A DNA stretch of 64,000 nt from Syngnathus acus. Taxonomy: Eukaryota > Chordata > Actinopteri > Syngnathiformes > Syngnathidae. The stretch covers positions 6,591,001-6,655,000 of the forward strand of contig NC_051087.1 of assembly GCF_901709675.1 (NCBI RefSeq), read 5' to 3'. Position 1 is the first letter of the stretch, and every line of letters starts with the position of its first letter. This document shows positions 26,566 through 37,174 of this stretch, in pieces. Position numbers and translations under genes: made by a program. Under the pieces are notes generated by a model, which was not told the DNA's origin, did no database searches, and saw nothing but the letters and a program-made list of their open reading frames with translations.

Positions 26566-29500
26566 ACAAAGAAAGGTGTCCAGAACTCCACCTCTTACAA
26601 GATTAATGTTTTCTTGGGATCTTGATAAAACACATGCCTTTCCAAATATACGGTTATATTATTCAGGTTCGACTGCGAGTCTGTTTTTGATCGTCATACT
26701 TTCGGCTGTGTTTCTGCAATTTGGTCCTGGACTTTCATTGAGTTCCCATCGTGATGGGGAGATTTTCAAGAGGCATTTCTCCACAGAGGCTGACGTTTTT
26801 CATATTTTTTTTTTTATTCTGTGGAGATTAATTTCAGATTTTAGTACAATTATCAAAAAGGAAAAGAGTAGATGATTGGTTTTAATTTTGACATTGATTT
26901 CCTGAAAAACTTCAATGTTTTCTCTTGTACTTGGAATGCTGATCTTCTAATCTAGGTCTTTCTTTGGTTGTAATAGTCTGGTCCTAAACCACCAGTCAAG
27001 AAAAAATGAGCTCAGATTTCCCAGGATCAAATGGCTGAAACACAGTGACATTTAAAAAGATGACTCCAGTGTTAGGAAAATAGGTTCTTCAGGTTTGCCG
27101 TAATTCTTAATTCTCCTTGTTAATGAAGGAATGATGATTGTCATTTGCAGCTTTCTAGCTCTCTGGGTATCTGACCAAGGCCATTGAAGTGACTTAGAGC
27201 CATCATAACAATAAACTCTCATCGTAATTATTGTTATACACCTCTGCAAACAGGAAGATTGTATATTGTTAATTGACTACTGTGATAACAATTTTAGTGT
27301 GGGGTTTTTGTTGAATAGAATAGTATGAGGAAAAAAAAAAGTAATGTGTTGTCCTTGTTTTTTCTCTATTTGTTGTGGGAATGCATTTGTGTAGCATGTT
27401 TTCAAATGTGCACTGATGAGCTCAGGCACTATGTTATTGTGTACGTGTATTGTTCAAGATGTTTTATGACCTCAGATATTGACTAATGTTGCTACTGTAG
27501 CTGCATTACTGTACAACCTCATACATGACTGCTGCTTACTATGTCTCTTTTTACGGAACCATTAGTTCCATAAAAGTCGGCGGTTTATTTCGACCAAGAT
27601 GACTGGGAGTTGGTATGCAAAGACGTAACTTAATGCGTATTGTGTGTCCGAATGGTTGATTGTGGTGATGGCTGCAGCGTGACAGCGGCTCGACTCAATG
27701 CACGGGTTAGGGTTAATGGTAAATGGTTTCACTGAAATGGTTGTTGTCCTTGAGAAGGACTGATCTCCGACAACCACACCGACGGCGTTAATACCAAAGC
27801 AGCAGTTCAGTTTCGCTATTTGCTGGGATGTCAGCCTGCATGCCTCTCGAGCTAACCTCAATGTCGCATATACCTCTGAACTTAATTTGCCTAAAGCCTC
27901 GGGTCAGGTTATTTTTCTTCACCACTGTCCGTTTCAAGGGTTATGGAATGGTATTTTACCGAGTTCTGTCTCTCAAGGAACACCGTGTAAATTTATTCCC
28001 ATCTTTGGCACGTCCTAGAATTTTTAGTGGTTTTATCGGGCATTTACAGATCTGCCTTGATTTTGTAACTTGGTTTACATTCTTGTTCATCTTATGTGCT
28101 TTGAATTTGATCAGAGGATACTCTGATACTGGATATCTCCGCTTGTGAATGTTCTTGATGTTTCTTCAACATCAGTGGCTGTAACTATACTGTACCGCAA
28201 CAAGATGTCTCTTTTGCTTGCTACTATATGAACAACTCTGTTTACAAAGAAACCTAAACGTCTCTTGAGAAACAGAAAGCTAAGTGATTAAGTGCAGTAT
28301 GTATTCACATTTATTTGCAGTATATTTAGATCGCCAGCTTAATTAGTTCCCCCTTCCCTGTTGGTAAATCATAAGAGAATCCTGCCATTTATGCATTGGT
28401 GTTATTGCACTTTGAGGTATTCAAATCATATCTCTGAAAACCTATCATGTGTAGTACATATTAATTTATTTGCGTTTCAAAGCCGGCCGGGTTTTACTAG
28501 TTTGCTTGTTGTATTCATTGATTTGTAATAGAGCACTTAAATTTAATGTCAAGTGTGTATTGCAAAAAATTGCATGAATGCTTTTAAATGTTAATCTATT
28601 GTATTTAATTTATTCCCCAAATGACACCCATGAATGTTGTGATTAAGTGATTATTGAGTGATTAGTAGACAATGAAAAGGAACACTAGAACGTAACATTT
28701 TGGAAGAAACAGAGTCCAGCATGCTCTGTGCTTGTCGCGCTAAAGAGCTTCATTCATGAAGGACTGGAGCTGCTACATTGCCATTGAGTACATAATTATC
28801 TTAGTTTCTGTTCTGATTTTATTGTACGCTTTCACTATAGTGTCGTTATTAATCTGAATCAAATATCCATGTATCGTATCCGTGAAGGATAGTAAATAGA
28901 TAAAAGAATATACAGGTAATATAACACTGGCATCATACCTCAAGCAGGCCTCTGCTGTACTGGATTTCGACTCGTCCAATACCGGCGAGGTCTAGATTTA
29001 AACTCAACCTAAGAGTTTGGCAATGGCCTAACATTTCGAACATGTTATTGTTTGTGTTGTTTATTGTAAAATCTTTGTCATGATCTGATTTAACTGTTGA
29101 CTTCTACAATAGTTGGTTGATCCGTTGAGATTGTTGGTGAAAGTGCTGTACAAAGGTTTGAGCGTTTCTACAATCATTCCTGCTGTGTTTAGCAGAATGT
29201 TAATTTGCCTTCTGCAACTCAATAAAACAGCTCAACAAAGTCCTAATTTGTCATCTTGTGACACATATGTAGGCCATTTATGAATTGATGGATGCATTAT
29301 ACTTTAGTCAGACTTTGTAGGTACTGTATAATTACTTTATTATTCAAAATTTGATCCAGCCAAGATATCAGACTACTAACTAATTCCTTTGTATTTTGCC
29401 CCTAGCTGCCCATCTACTACAGAAAAAGAAGACTCAAGAGATCTAGAGCAGAGGAAGTGCCACCAGCAATCTGCACTGGATGTTGTCCTTAGCTCTCTCT

Positions 29501-32500
29501 GCCCAGCACATTGTTCCTTACTCTACCAGATGCTGAAGTTGGCACACACGGAAAAATTGCTCCCCTCCCCTGCCCACAAACAAGTTGATCCAACAGAAGC
29601 TCACAAGTGTCATTGTGAATTACAAGCAGATGACATCCTTAATGACCGTAAAGCACTTACCAGCAGCAGTTCAACATACCCTTTGTCTGATTGTGGTCAT
29701 CAAGGCTGTGGAAGCACAGCCTGCCATCCGAGCAACTTACCTTTAAAAGGCTGTGAAAGCGTAGCTCCTTCGAACCTAAACAACATCTGTATGCAAACTT
29801 GTAGGATACATACCAACACTCCAATTTGTCCTGAGAGGCTCCACTGTACTTCTAACCAAAGGCCGCCTGCCGATCCCATCGACACTTTGATGTGTTCATT
29901 TGGTCCTTGCTCTTCAGTCCACTGCAAGCACTCTTGTTTATGTGCTAGGAACCACACATGTGTGACCCATCCTAAGAAAACAAGAGGAGATTGTGAGCTC
30001 CCTCCTGTCCTGAATAGAGAGCATAGCCCTTCTCCTCCACCCCTTTTGCCAATTGATAAATTAACCAATGAAATGCCACCTTCCTTGCTTCACCATAATC
30101 AAGAAGGGGAATGTGCCCAAATGATTAAGAAGTTAAAAGTAGACGCAACAAAAACAGTGGAGCATGAATCTTTGCCTCCAAGAAATAGTCAAGCTGCAGA
30201 GAACCCAAGTGGGAGTTTATTGCAGGATGTGGTGAACCGCTTCACTGAGAAACTCGATACCATCAGACCCCCAGAGAAAGACCCAGCTCTGCACTCGTCA
30301 CCTATTGATGTTCCTGAACAGGAGCACCTACAGTCCTCCTTAACCAGCCAGAACTTGAAATTTCCTGCTGATGCCCTTCTGACTGAAATTATTACCACTG
30401 TGCTACATACACGGAGTGCCAGTGACTATAACCTCAGCGAGCTGTTTCATCGCCAATATACCAACGATCCCAAATCGCCTAATACGCGCTTGCGTCGTCG
30501 CCAGGAAGTGCTTGCTGCTCTGGCGACACCTGCCGATGGTGCTTCGACTCGAAGGCAAAGCTTGCAAATTAAACGAGAGCTTGCAATGTTTAACTTGCCA
30601 TACAAGAGAAAGTCATCACGAGCAAAGAGATCACAATTGAAAGAAAGTAATGAAGCTGTAAATACATGTAGCACTTTGTTGGACTCGAACGTGATGCCAG
30701 AAGAGGAAAGAGAACCCGAGTTAGATATGGACTATCAAGGAGTTATGGGGGCACGGCTGAACATTATTACTCCGGAAAGTAACATAAATGAAGTAAAAGA
30801 TGATGAAACTGAGGGAATTGAGAAAAAAGAAGCATCCATAGAAGAAAAAGACCCAAACCAAACAATGTCCCATGACCAGCAAAGCAAATTATGCAACCAT
30901 TCTCAAGTAGACAATGAGCAATCACAGGTGAGAACTCAGTGTGACACACATTGCCAAACGGACAAGGTTACTGCAATATACGATGCCATGATTCTTGAAA
31001 ATGCCTCATCAAGTCAAGGCCGTGGCACTGATGATTATGAAAATGGACCAGTTGAAGATCAAAGCCATACAACTGTAACTGACAGTCAGCAAAGTCAAAA
31101 ATCCTCCCCCAGTGACTCAAGGAGATCACGGAGGAACATTGTGCCTCCGCAACGATTCTCCTCTTACGTCACAGAAACCAGGAAGATGCTCTTTGCAGCT
31201 TGTTTCTCTGAAAGTATATTCAACCAGAGAGCAAATAACAAAAATATTGTCACATCTACAACCTCAGATGCCTTATTGAAAAAACTTGATGTTAATGATG
31301 TTCATGTTGAATCAAACACCAAAACGTCTAATCTCCCTGACACGTCTACATCAATCAGTAGAGAAAGACACAGTTCATCTCATACAGAATCAAGCGAGCA
31401 AAACGAGGATGTGCGACAAACTGTCGCAGTTAAAAAGATGGCGTCCATTGCTAAACCTTCAGAAGAAACACAACCATATCCAAAAAGACAATCAGTGGAA
31501 AATACTGCATCAAGAAGGCTCCAATACCCAAATGTTGGGGTTACTACCAGGTCTGCCGCCTGTGATCAGAATTCTTGCACCTCTCCAGTCCCTTACACAA
31601 GCCCAATTCGGTTAATGTTTGTATCACCAGTAAAAGATAAAGAAGGTATTGTATATAGTCTTAAGTCGCCAAGATCTGGCTCAAATGCAGAAACAGAGGA
31701 ACCCTTTGACCCATGCAAATCGCCATCCTGGGCAGAGACACCCAAGCAGAAGCAAAGCCAGATGACTGAATGTGCCATACCACGTCTCAGGCCTAGTCGC
31801 AAATCCTCTACCTCACCTTTTAAATATGCAGGGCCCTCAAGAAAGTCTCCTTCAAAGCGGCCGATGCCAGATTCTTCACCAGCCAAGCAACCTTTCTCAA
31901 CTCCTAAGTCTCCTTCTCCCCCTAAGTGTGGTTCCTCAACCGTCAAGTTATCCTTATCACCTGAGCTTGCTCCTTCATCACTGAAGTCGGCTTCCTCATC
32001 AGCTGAATTAGCATCTTCTCCATTTAAGCCAAGTTCTTCATCAACTAAGTCCCTCTCGTCATCACCCAAGTCAACATCTGGAAAATGTACTTCACCAAAG
32101 TCGTCCTCCCCCAAAACCGCATCTAAGCGATCAGGTGAAGTCACTCCACCTAAGAATCCATTTGGAATGGTGAGCCGATCACCAGGCGACTTGCAATCAT
32201 TCCATGAACTCACTCCCCTGAAAAGACGCCCAGGGCGGCCAAAGAAGCTGGGGCCGCATCTGGAGCAAAAAGCGAAGAGACCAATTGGTCGACCACGGAA
32301 ACAGAAGCCTGAACACGCAGCAACAGGGACAAGCACAGCAAATGTATCCGTAGACACGGAGGAGAAAGTCAACAAGAACCTCAAAATAACTGTTGTCTAC
32401 GGCCGTTCAAGAAGAAACAAACGATTAGTTTCTGAGAGTTTTGATCAGCTCCAAACAGAATTCAGAGATGCTTGTCGAGCAGTAGGTCTAAAAAACGACT

Positions 32501-34499
32501 TGAATGGAACACAAAACTCTAAAATCAATATTGGTAATCCCAAAATGGGTTCACCAGAATTTCCTGAAGGCTTAGATAATGCCAACCCTGTCAAAGTGGC
32601 TGCACGGGACCTGAGCAGTAAGATTAAATGCCAGAAAAGAGAGAAGGCCTTACCTTCTAGGAAACCAGGTAGACCAGCAAAAGTGAAAATCTCCGGAATC
32701 TCGGTCACTGTTACCACAGTGTCACCAAAGCAACGTAAAATATTGATTGAGAAGAATGCTCCTGATAAACAAAAGAACAAGAAAGCACTCTTGCCAGAAT
32801 TTCAAAGTTCTAAAGAGTCCAAAAGAGTTAGGTGTCCACCAATTAGCAAAAACTCGCAACCGGAGGAACAAAGAGAATGCGAGCGTAAAAAGAGTAACCA
32901 AGTCCTCAGTCATCCTTCAGCTGTGCGTCATTCAAAAAGAGTGATCAAACCCTCAATCTATTTCTTGCATGCCATTGCCAGCTCCACAAATCGAACATAT
33001 AGTCACAGTAATGCTCTGTTACGGCGCTCCAAACAACTTCTGCTGAACAAGGCCTGCAATCAAAGAAAACAAGAAAAAGAGAACAGAGTCGAACATTCGG
33101 CAGTGAAAAGGCACCGTTGCGAACATGAGAAGAAGAACATCTCTCGGGATCTCGCTCGAGTAGCAGGTGTTTCTTTAGACTCCATTTTTGCTCCAAAGGA
33201 GACACTACGCTGGTGGGCCGCATCAGCTGAACAAGAAACCTTGGACCAAGAACTTGCCAGACGCATTCAGCTCATGTCGGACACCTGGGTCTCAGATGCG
33301 GCGGAGAACCAGAGGGAAGACTTCCCGTTCAAAATAAACACTGAACAAACTGGGTCATCCGTTGCCAAGACCGAACATTCTTCAGTGGTTCAAACACTCT
33401 TCAACTGCCCTCCGACTGAACCACGATCCTGTAGCATGCGGCAGATCAGCTCCTGGTTTATGGAGACCACAGAGACACAGTCGCTGGCTATCGTCAAGAG
33501 GAAAAGCTCTCGCAATCGTTATGAAGTGATGCACTTCCCTCGCGCCGTTAACAAACAAGGTGTCAAGTGCCAAAGTCCTCAGGCAGAAAGACTTCGCAGA
33601 CATCTCAAGAAATTTGCCAGAACATTGCCAAAGAGCCCTGCCCAACTTGAAAAGGCTCAAAAAAGATTGAGGAAAATGAAAGACGCTCAATCAATTCATA
33701 ATATTAGGCATCGACTCTTGGTTCACAAGAGTGAAAGGGCTATCTTCAGTCAAGGAACTAGAAGACGGCAGCGCTTAGGCAAATACCAGGCCACACTACT
33801 TCGGGCAAGGAGACGCTTCCTGACCCAAAAAGAAAGGAAGTGGACAAAGAAGGAAATAAATGCACAAGTGAGTCCATGTAAGCCAAAAGTAGCAATTGGA
33901 CTTCAACCAAAACTGGAAGTATTGAAGTCGCTAAAAGATGACTTTTTGGAAGGTTCTGAGAACAGTTCTGAATCCCAATCCAAGGAGCCTGTGGGTACAC
34001 CAAAAGAGCAAAACATCTGCTCTCAAGCCTGGAGTCCTGAGACCCTGAAGGAATGCCGGGTATTTCTGAAAAAGATCAACTATCAGCAGAGACATACAGA
34101 CAACATATCAGCAGAGGAGTGGCACTCTTGTACCGTGACACTGGATAAGTCTGCCTCGGCATTTGTGTTTGCTGGAAAGAACAGACAACTGGTAGAAGTC
34201 GTTAAAGCTGTGAAAAAAAACCGCCACACAAATGGCACAGATTCCGCATGTGAATCAGTCCAGAAGCTGGATGAAATGCCTTTGAGGAGGCAGAAGGGCA
34301 AACGTCCTGGCCTTGTGTCTGCTGAAGCGCCACCAGCTAAAAAGTTGAGACAATCGCGGATGAAGGGCTTAAGTGGGCCGAGGTGGTGCGACTTTGTGCT
34401 CGGTAACTACCTTTCTTCCTTTACTCAATCTGTCAGAACTATAATTGTAAGCCAAACAAAATCATCTGCAATTGTTTTTCTTCTCTGGCAGGAAGCTAG
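22231..34499 (+). CDS. lcorl: LCORL long isoform, PALI2-type PRC2-associated protein
   Basis: Exons 1-6 (to 24824, ending in phase 2) can splice to an acceptor at 29405, opening exon 29406-34402, in frame. A small intron, 34403-34491, and a last exon piece ending TAG at 34497-34499 give 1,896 aa ending VLGS. If that intron is retained, the frame runs to 34503. The isoform keeps both CtBP motifs but loses both psq HTHs. It gains a Ser/Pro/Lys-rich segment (31.9-32.15 kb) and AT-hook-like motifs KRRPGRPKK (1168-1176), RPIGRPRK (1187-1194) and RKPGRPAK (about 1314). Conserved-looking blocks include '[14 protein letters not shown]' near residue 805 and '[15 protein letters not shown]' near 1485. 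In mammals such LCOR/LCORL isoforms (PALI1/PALI2) bind PRC2 and G9a. That role here is inferred from family; the splice is inferred from phase. Confidence 0.8.
22420..22475. repeat. GCTAG-rich cluster in lcorl intron 1
   Basis: Several GCTAG/TAGCTAG words are packed just after the first exon. It is a short degenerate tandem motif; function unknown. Confidence 0.6.
23368..23463 (+). repeat. Dispersed repeat pair, copy A (shared with 45.9 kb)
   Basis: This stretch in lcorl intron 2 matches 45945-46023 in the same orientation. Shared strings include ACAAAAAC, a CGCCCCCAAC/CGACCCCAACC block, GCTGGGTGAG/GCTGGCTGAG and TCTAATGTCCGCCACAAT/TCCAATGTCCGCCACAAT. It is an interspersed repeat of unknown class. 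Confidence 0.6.
24731..24745 (+). other. lcorl: Tandem (NAGNAG) splice acceptor at lcorl exon 6
   Basis: The acceptor reads CAGCAG. Use of the first AG (exon from 24740) adds one alanine before DVVLDLS; use of the second (from 24743) omits it. Both keep frame. Confidence 0.6.
26566..29250 (+). other. lcorl: 3' UTR of the short lcorl transcript / intron of the long one
   Basis: About 2.7 kb without coding signal. Candidate poly(A) signals are AATAAA at 27210-27215 and, better placed, at 29221-29226, about 180 bp before the long exon. For the long isoform the whole of 24825-29405 is intronic. Confidence 0.65.
31860..32170 (+). other. lcorl: Ser/Pro/Lys low-complexity segment in the lcorl long exon
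   Basis: Codes about 100 residues dominated by serine with SPK/SPP spacing, immediately before the paired AT-hooks. It looks intrinsically disordered and could be phosphorylated; the latter is inference. The antisense open frame over it (31593-32384) is a compositional shadow. Confidence 0.75.
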
Positions 34500-36095
34500 A
34501 TGACGCACAAGGCCTCCATCCTTCGTGGGAAACCAACTGTGGCGTTTTGTGGTGCCTTTGGACACTGAGCTGAATGTGTGGACTGACCGTTACACGATGG
34601 TTCAGTCTTTCCCTCAGCAATTATGTAGCAGTCTAACTTAAGAAAAGCTTGATGTTGCACTATTTTTATATGTAGGGATTTGACTTTTTGATAAATACCC
34701 TTGTCTTTGATAAAAAAACAAAAAAACAAAAAAAAACATGCCTTGTCTGAAGAGCTGTCTGTAAGACAAATGTCGACTGTAATAAGACAGCACTGTGCCC
34801 TAGAAATAAGACTTCGTCACGACTGCCTCTTCCACCCAGCAAACAAATTTTGGACAGTGAAATAATTGATTGTACAGTTTAAACGTCGACGGCGGATTGC
34901 AACTTGGGAACTACAATTCCTCTGTAATTAGCCGCTGGTCTTGCCAACAAACACAATTAGCACAAACATACTTAATGAAGGTATTGGCATCATGTAGGTT
35001 TTTTTTTTTTTATTGCATATTTTGTCATTTTCTCCCAAACAAAGCATTTATTGTCACAAATGGGACATTTCTTGCACTGTCCCGTTTGAGATTTGGAGGC
35101 CCGCTTTTTAGATTCTTCCCCCATGTTTTGCACATTCTTTTCCACTACCAACACCTACTGAACAACAAGAGAATTGTATGTGGTGCAATACAGACCCAGA
35201 TTTTTTTTTTTTTCTATCAGTATCTACTCAGTATTTTATTACTGACATATGTATGTACACGAGCTGGGATGTCACTTCAGTTGTTACCGTATTGAGGTGT
35301 ACAAGGTGACTAGGCGAGGGTGGACATTGGAATTAGAACTAAATTTCTTAGACTGAGTAAAATGATTTTAATACAATGTATGAAGCCCCGTCTGAATGCT
35401 CTGAGCTTCTTTTTCAATGCCAGTGTTGAGGAGAATAAAATTTTCAGGAGCAGTTGTCCACGTTGTTCAACTTGTAGCCATCTCTTATCCATGATTCGAT
35501 GGCAAGTAGTTGGGATTAGATTAACTGGCCCGAGTTTGACAAATTCGTAGTGATGTATTCCCAGCCCTGAATGTGACAGTTTTAGATCCCAAACTAAAGC
35601 AGAAAAATAATTAATCATAGCATTAATGAATGTTCCAGGATTATATCCTATTTAAATGCAGTTGAGAGATGTTGGATTTTCAAGCTCCTGGTTTTTTTTT
35701 TTTTTTTTGCCTTCTGTTTGCAGCATGAGACCTCTTATGAGGTCCACTGTCTTTTTCCTCCAAGATGTATGAATGCTGATTTAACACTAATCTTGGATGA
35801 AACTCAAATTTGTCCTTCCCCTTTATGTAGCGAGTGACTTTATCCAAGATTTTTTCTTTTATATCTATTTTTTTTACTATATCTCTGTGCAGAAACAGTG
35901 TGTGCCTGACTACCCATGTATTTATGACACTGCGGTCACATTTTAGGGTGGTGACCCGTTTTGGGGGGCAAATAACCCGCTCCAAAATGATCTGGTGCTA
36001 AACTTCTGTTGTATTTTTTTTCTTGTGGTTTTGTACTGTCCTTTAAAGATACAACTGCAGCTGTATTTGGAGGAATAAAGATGGTTTTTTTCCCC
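34500..36095 (+). other. lcorl: 3' UTR of the long lcorl transcript
   Basis: AT-rich, with several T runs and no coding signal. The best poly(A) signal is AATAAA at 36074-36079, with a weaker candidate near 35435. It ends just before the TA/CA microsatellite. Confidence 0.6.
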
Positions 36096-36117
36096 TAAAT
36101 TTCAAGTGTCATGATGA

Positions 36118-36118
36118 A

Positions 36119-36149
<31 letters not shown>

Positions 36150-36161
36150 TACATACAAACA
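36118..36161. repeat. (TA)n(CA)n compound microsatellite
   Basis: Alternating AT then AC dinucleotides followed by ACAT units, in the lcorl-ncapg intergenic gap. Confidence 0.9.
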
Positions 36162-36410
36162 TGTATAAATCTCAGCGGCGACCAGAATAAACTTAATGTG
36201 CAGGGAACACTAGCAACACACAACTAATAATAAATAATATGGGACCACTTACAGGCGTAAAGTTGGCAATGCGGTACGAGCTCCACGTAATGCTCCGGAA
36301 AAGACGGGACCCGGAAAAAGAAAAACAAAATTCGAAAAGGGTGACGCATCAAGTTATCATCAACAGTAGTCCAGTGCCCTCTAGTGGCCGGATGAAACCT
36401 CCACAATAAA

Positions 36411-36497
36411 CGCAGCAGCTCTATTCCCTTCTTTAAGAGCCAAATCGACCGCCTTTAATTTAAAAGCGGCATTATATGCATTTCTTTTGTCCCCCAT
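36411..36497 (-). pseudogene. Pogo/Tigger-type transposase N-terminal fragment
   Basis: The minus strand from the ATG at 36497 encodes about 29 residues beginning MGDKRNAYNAAFKLKAVD and ending in GNRAAA. This is the typical start of fish pogo-superfamily transposases, the first helices of a psq/CENP-B-like HTH. Similarity then stops and the frame runs on into unrelated sequence, so the rest is missing. No terminal repeats were identified with confidence. Confidence 0.6.
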
Positions 36498-37034
36498 AAT
36501 GATGTTCTGTGTACAAAAGCTTATTTTCTCCAGTAATGTCCGTCTAGATCTCGTTTTGTCTCTTTTTCGCGTCAATTGTGCGGCACTATTTGCCTGACAG
36601 ACAGATATGCGAACACACCACTCTTCTCCCCAGTGACCTTGTCACATATCCCTCCGCCCAGCAAAGCGGTGCCGCACAATAGCGGTCTTAATAACGAGTG
36701 TACAAGTGGTACAATCAAGACAAAATTCCTTAAGACTATTAAAATGTTCATAATTTTATATTTATTTTCAGCCTTTATCTTTTGGTTTTCAATAGATGAC
36801 GTAAATTCAACACCTAATCAATATTTTTTTTTTTTAAATCACTATAAAAAGCACACGTCTGTCAATATATTGATATGTATCCTAAACAAATTCTGCCATA
36901 AAGTTGGAGTGAGGTACAGGTAGATTAATTACAATATAGCAGGGGGAACAATGTATATATTAAATATTTAACCCTTGTGGTGAGTCTCAAGATCTCAAAT
37001 AATAATAAAGAAGGCAATCTACACAGATCTGACC

Positions 37035-37040
37035 TTTATT
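37035..37040 (-). other. ncapg: ncapg poly(A) signal
   Basis: AATAAA on the minus strand, about 135 bp downstream of the ncapg stop codon. Confidence 0.8.
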
Positions 37041-37174
37041 GTAAAAACAGTTACAAATTAGCAAATGCAAGCTCATAAGACTATATATATATATATTTAA
37101 AATGTGCCCTTGCCTGCTGTATTTTGGGAGGACTTGGGGAATAATTAAACAGAAGCCAATTTTGCGGAACATAT

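Noticed and set aside
31593-32384. 263-codon minus-strand frame inside the lcorl long exon
   Set aside because: Shadow of the serine/lysine-rich sense sequence; the acidic Glu/Asp/Gly repeats are the antisense of Ser/Pro codons.
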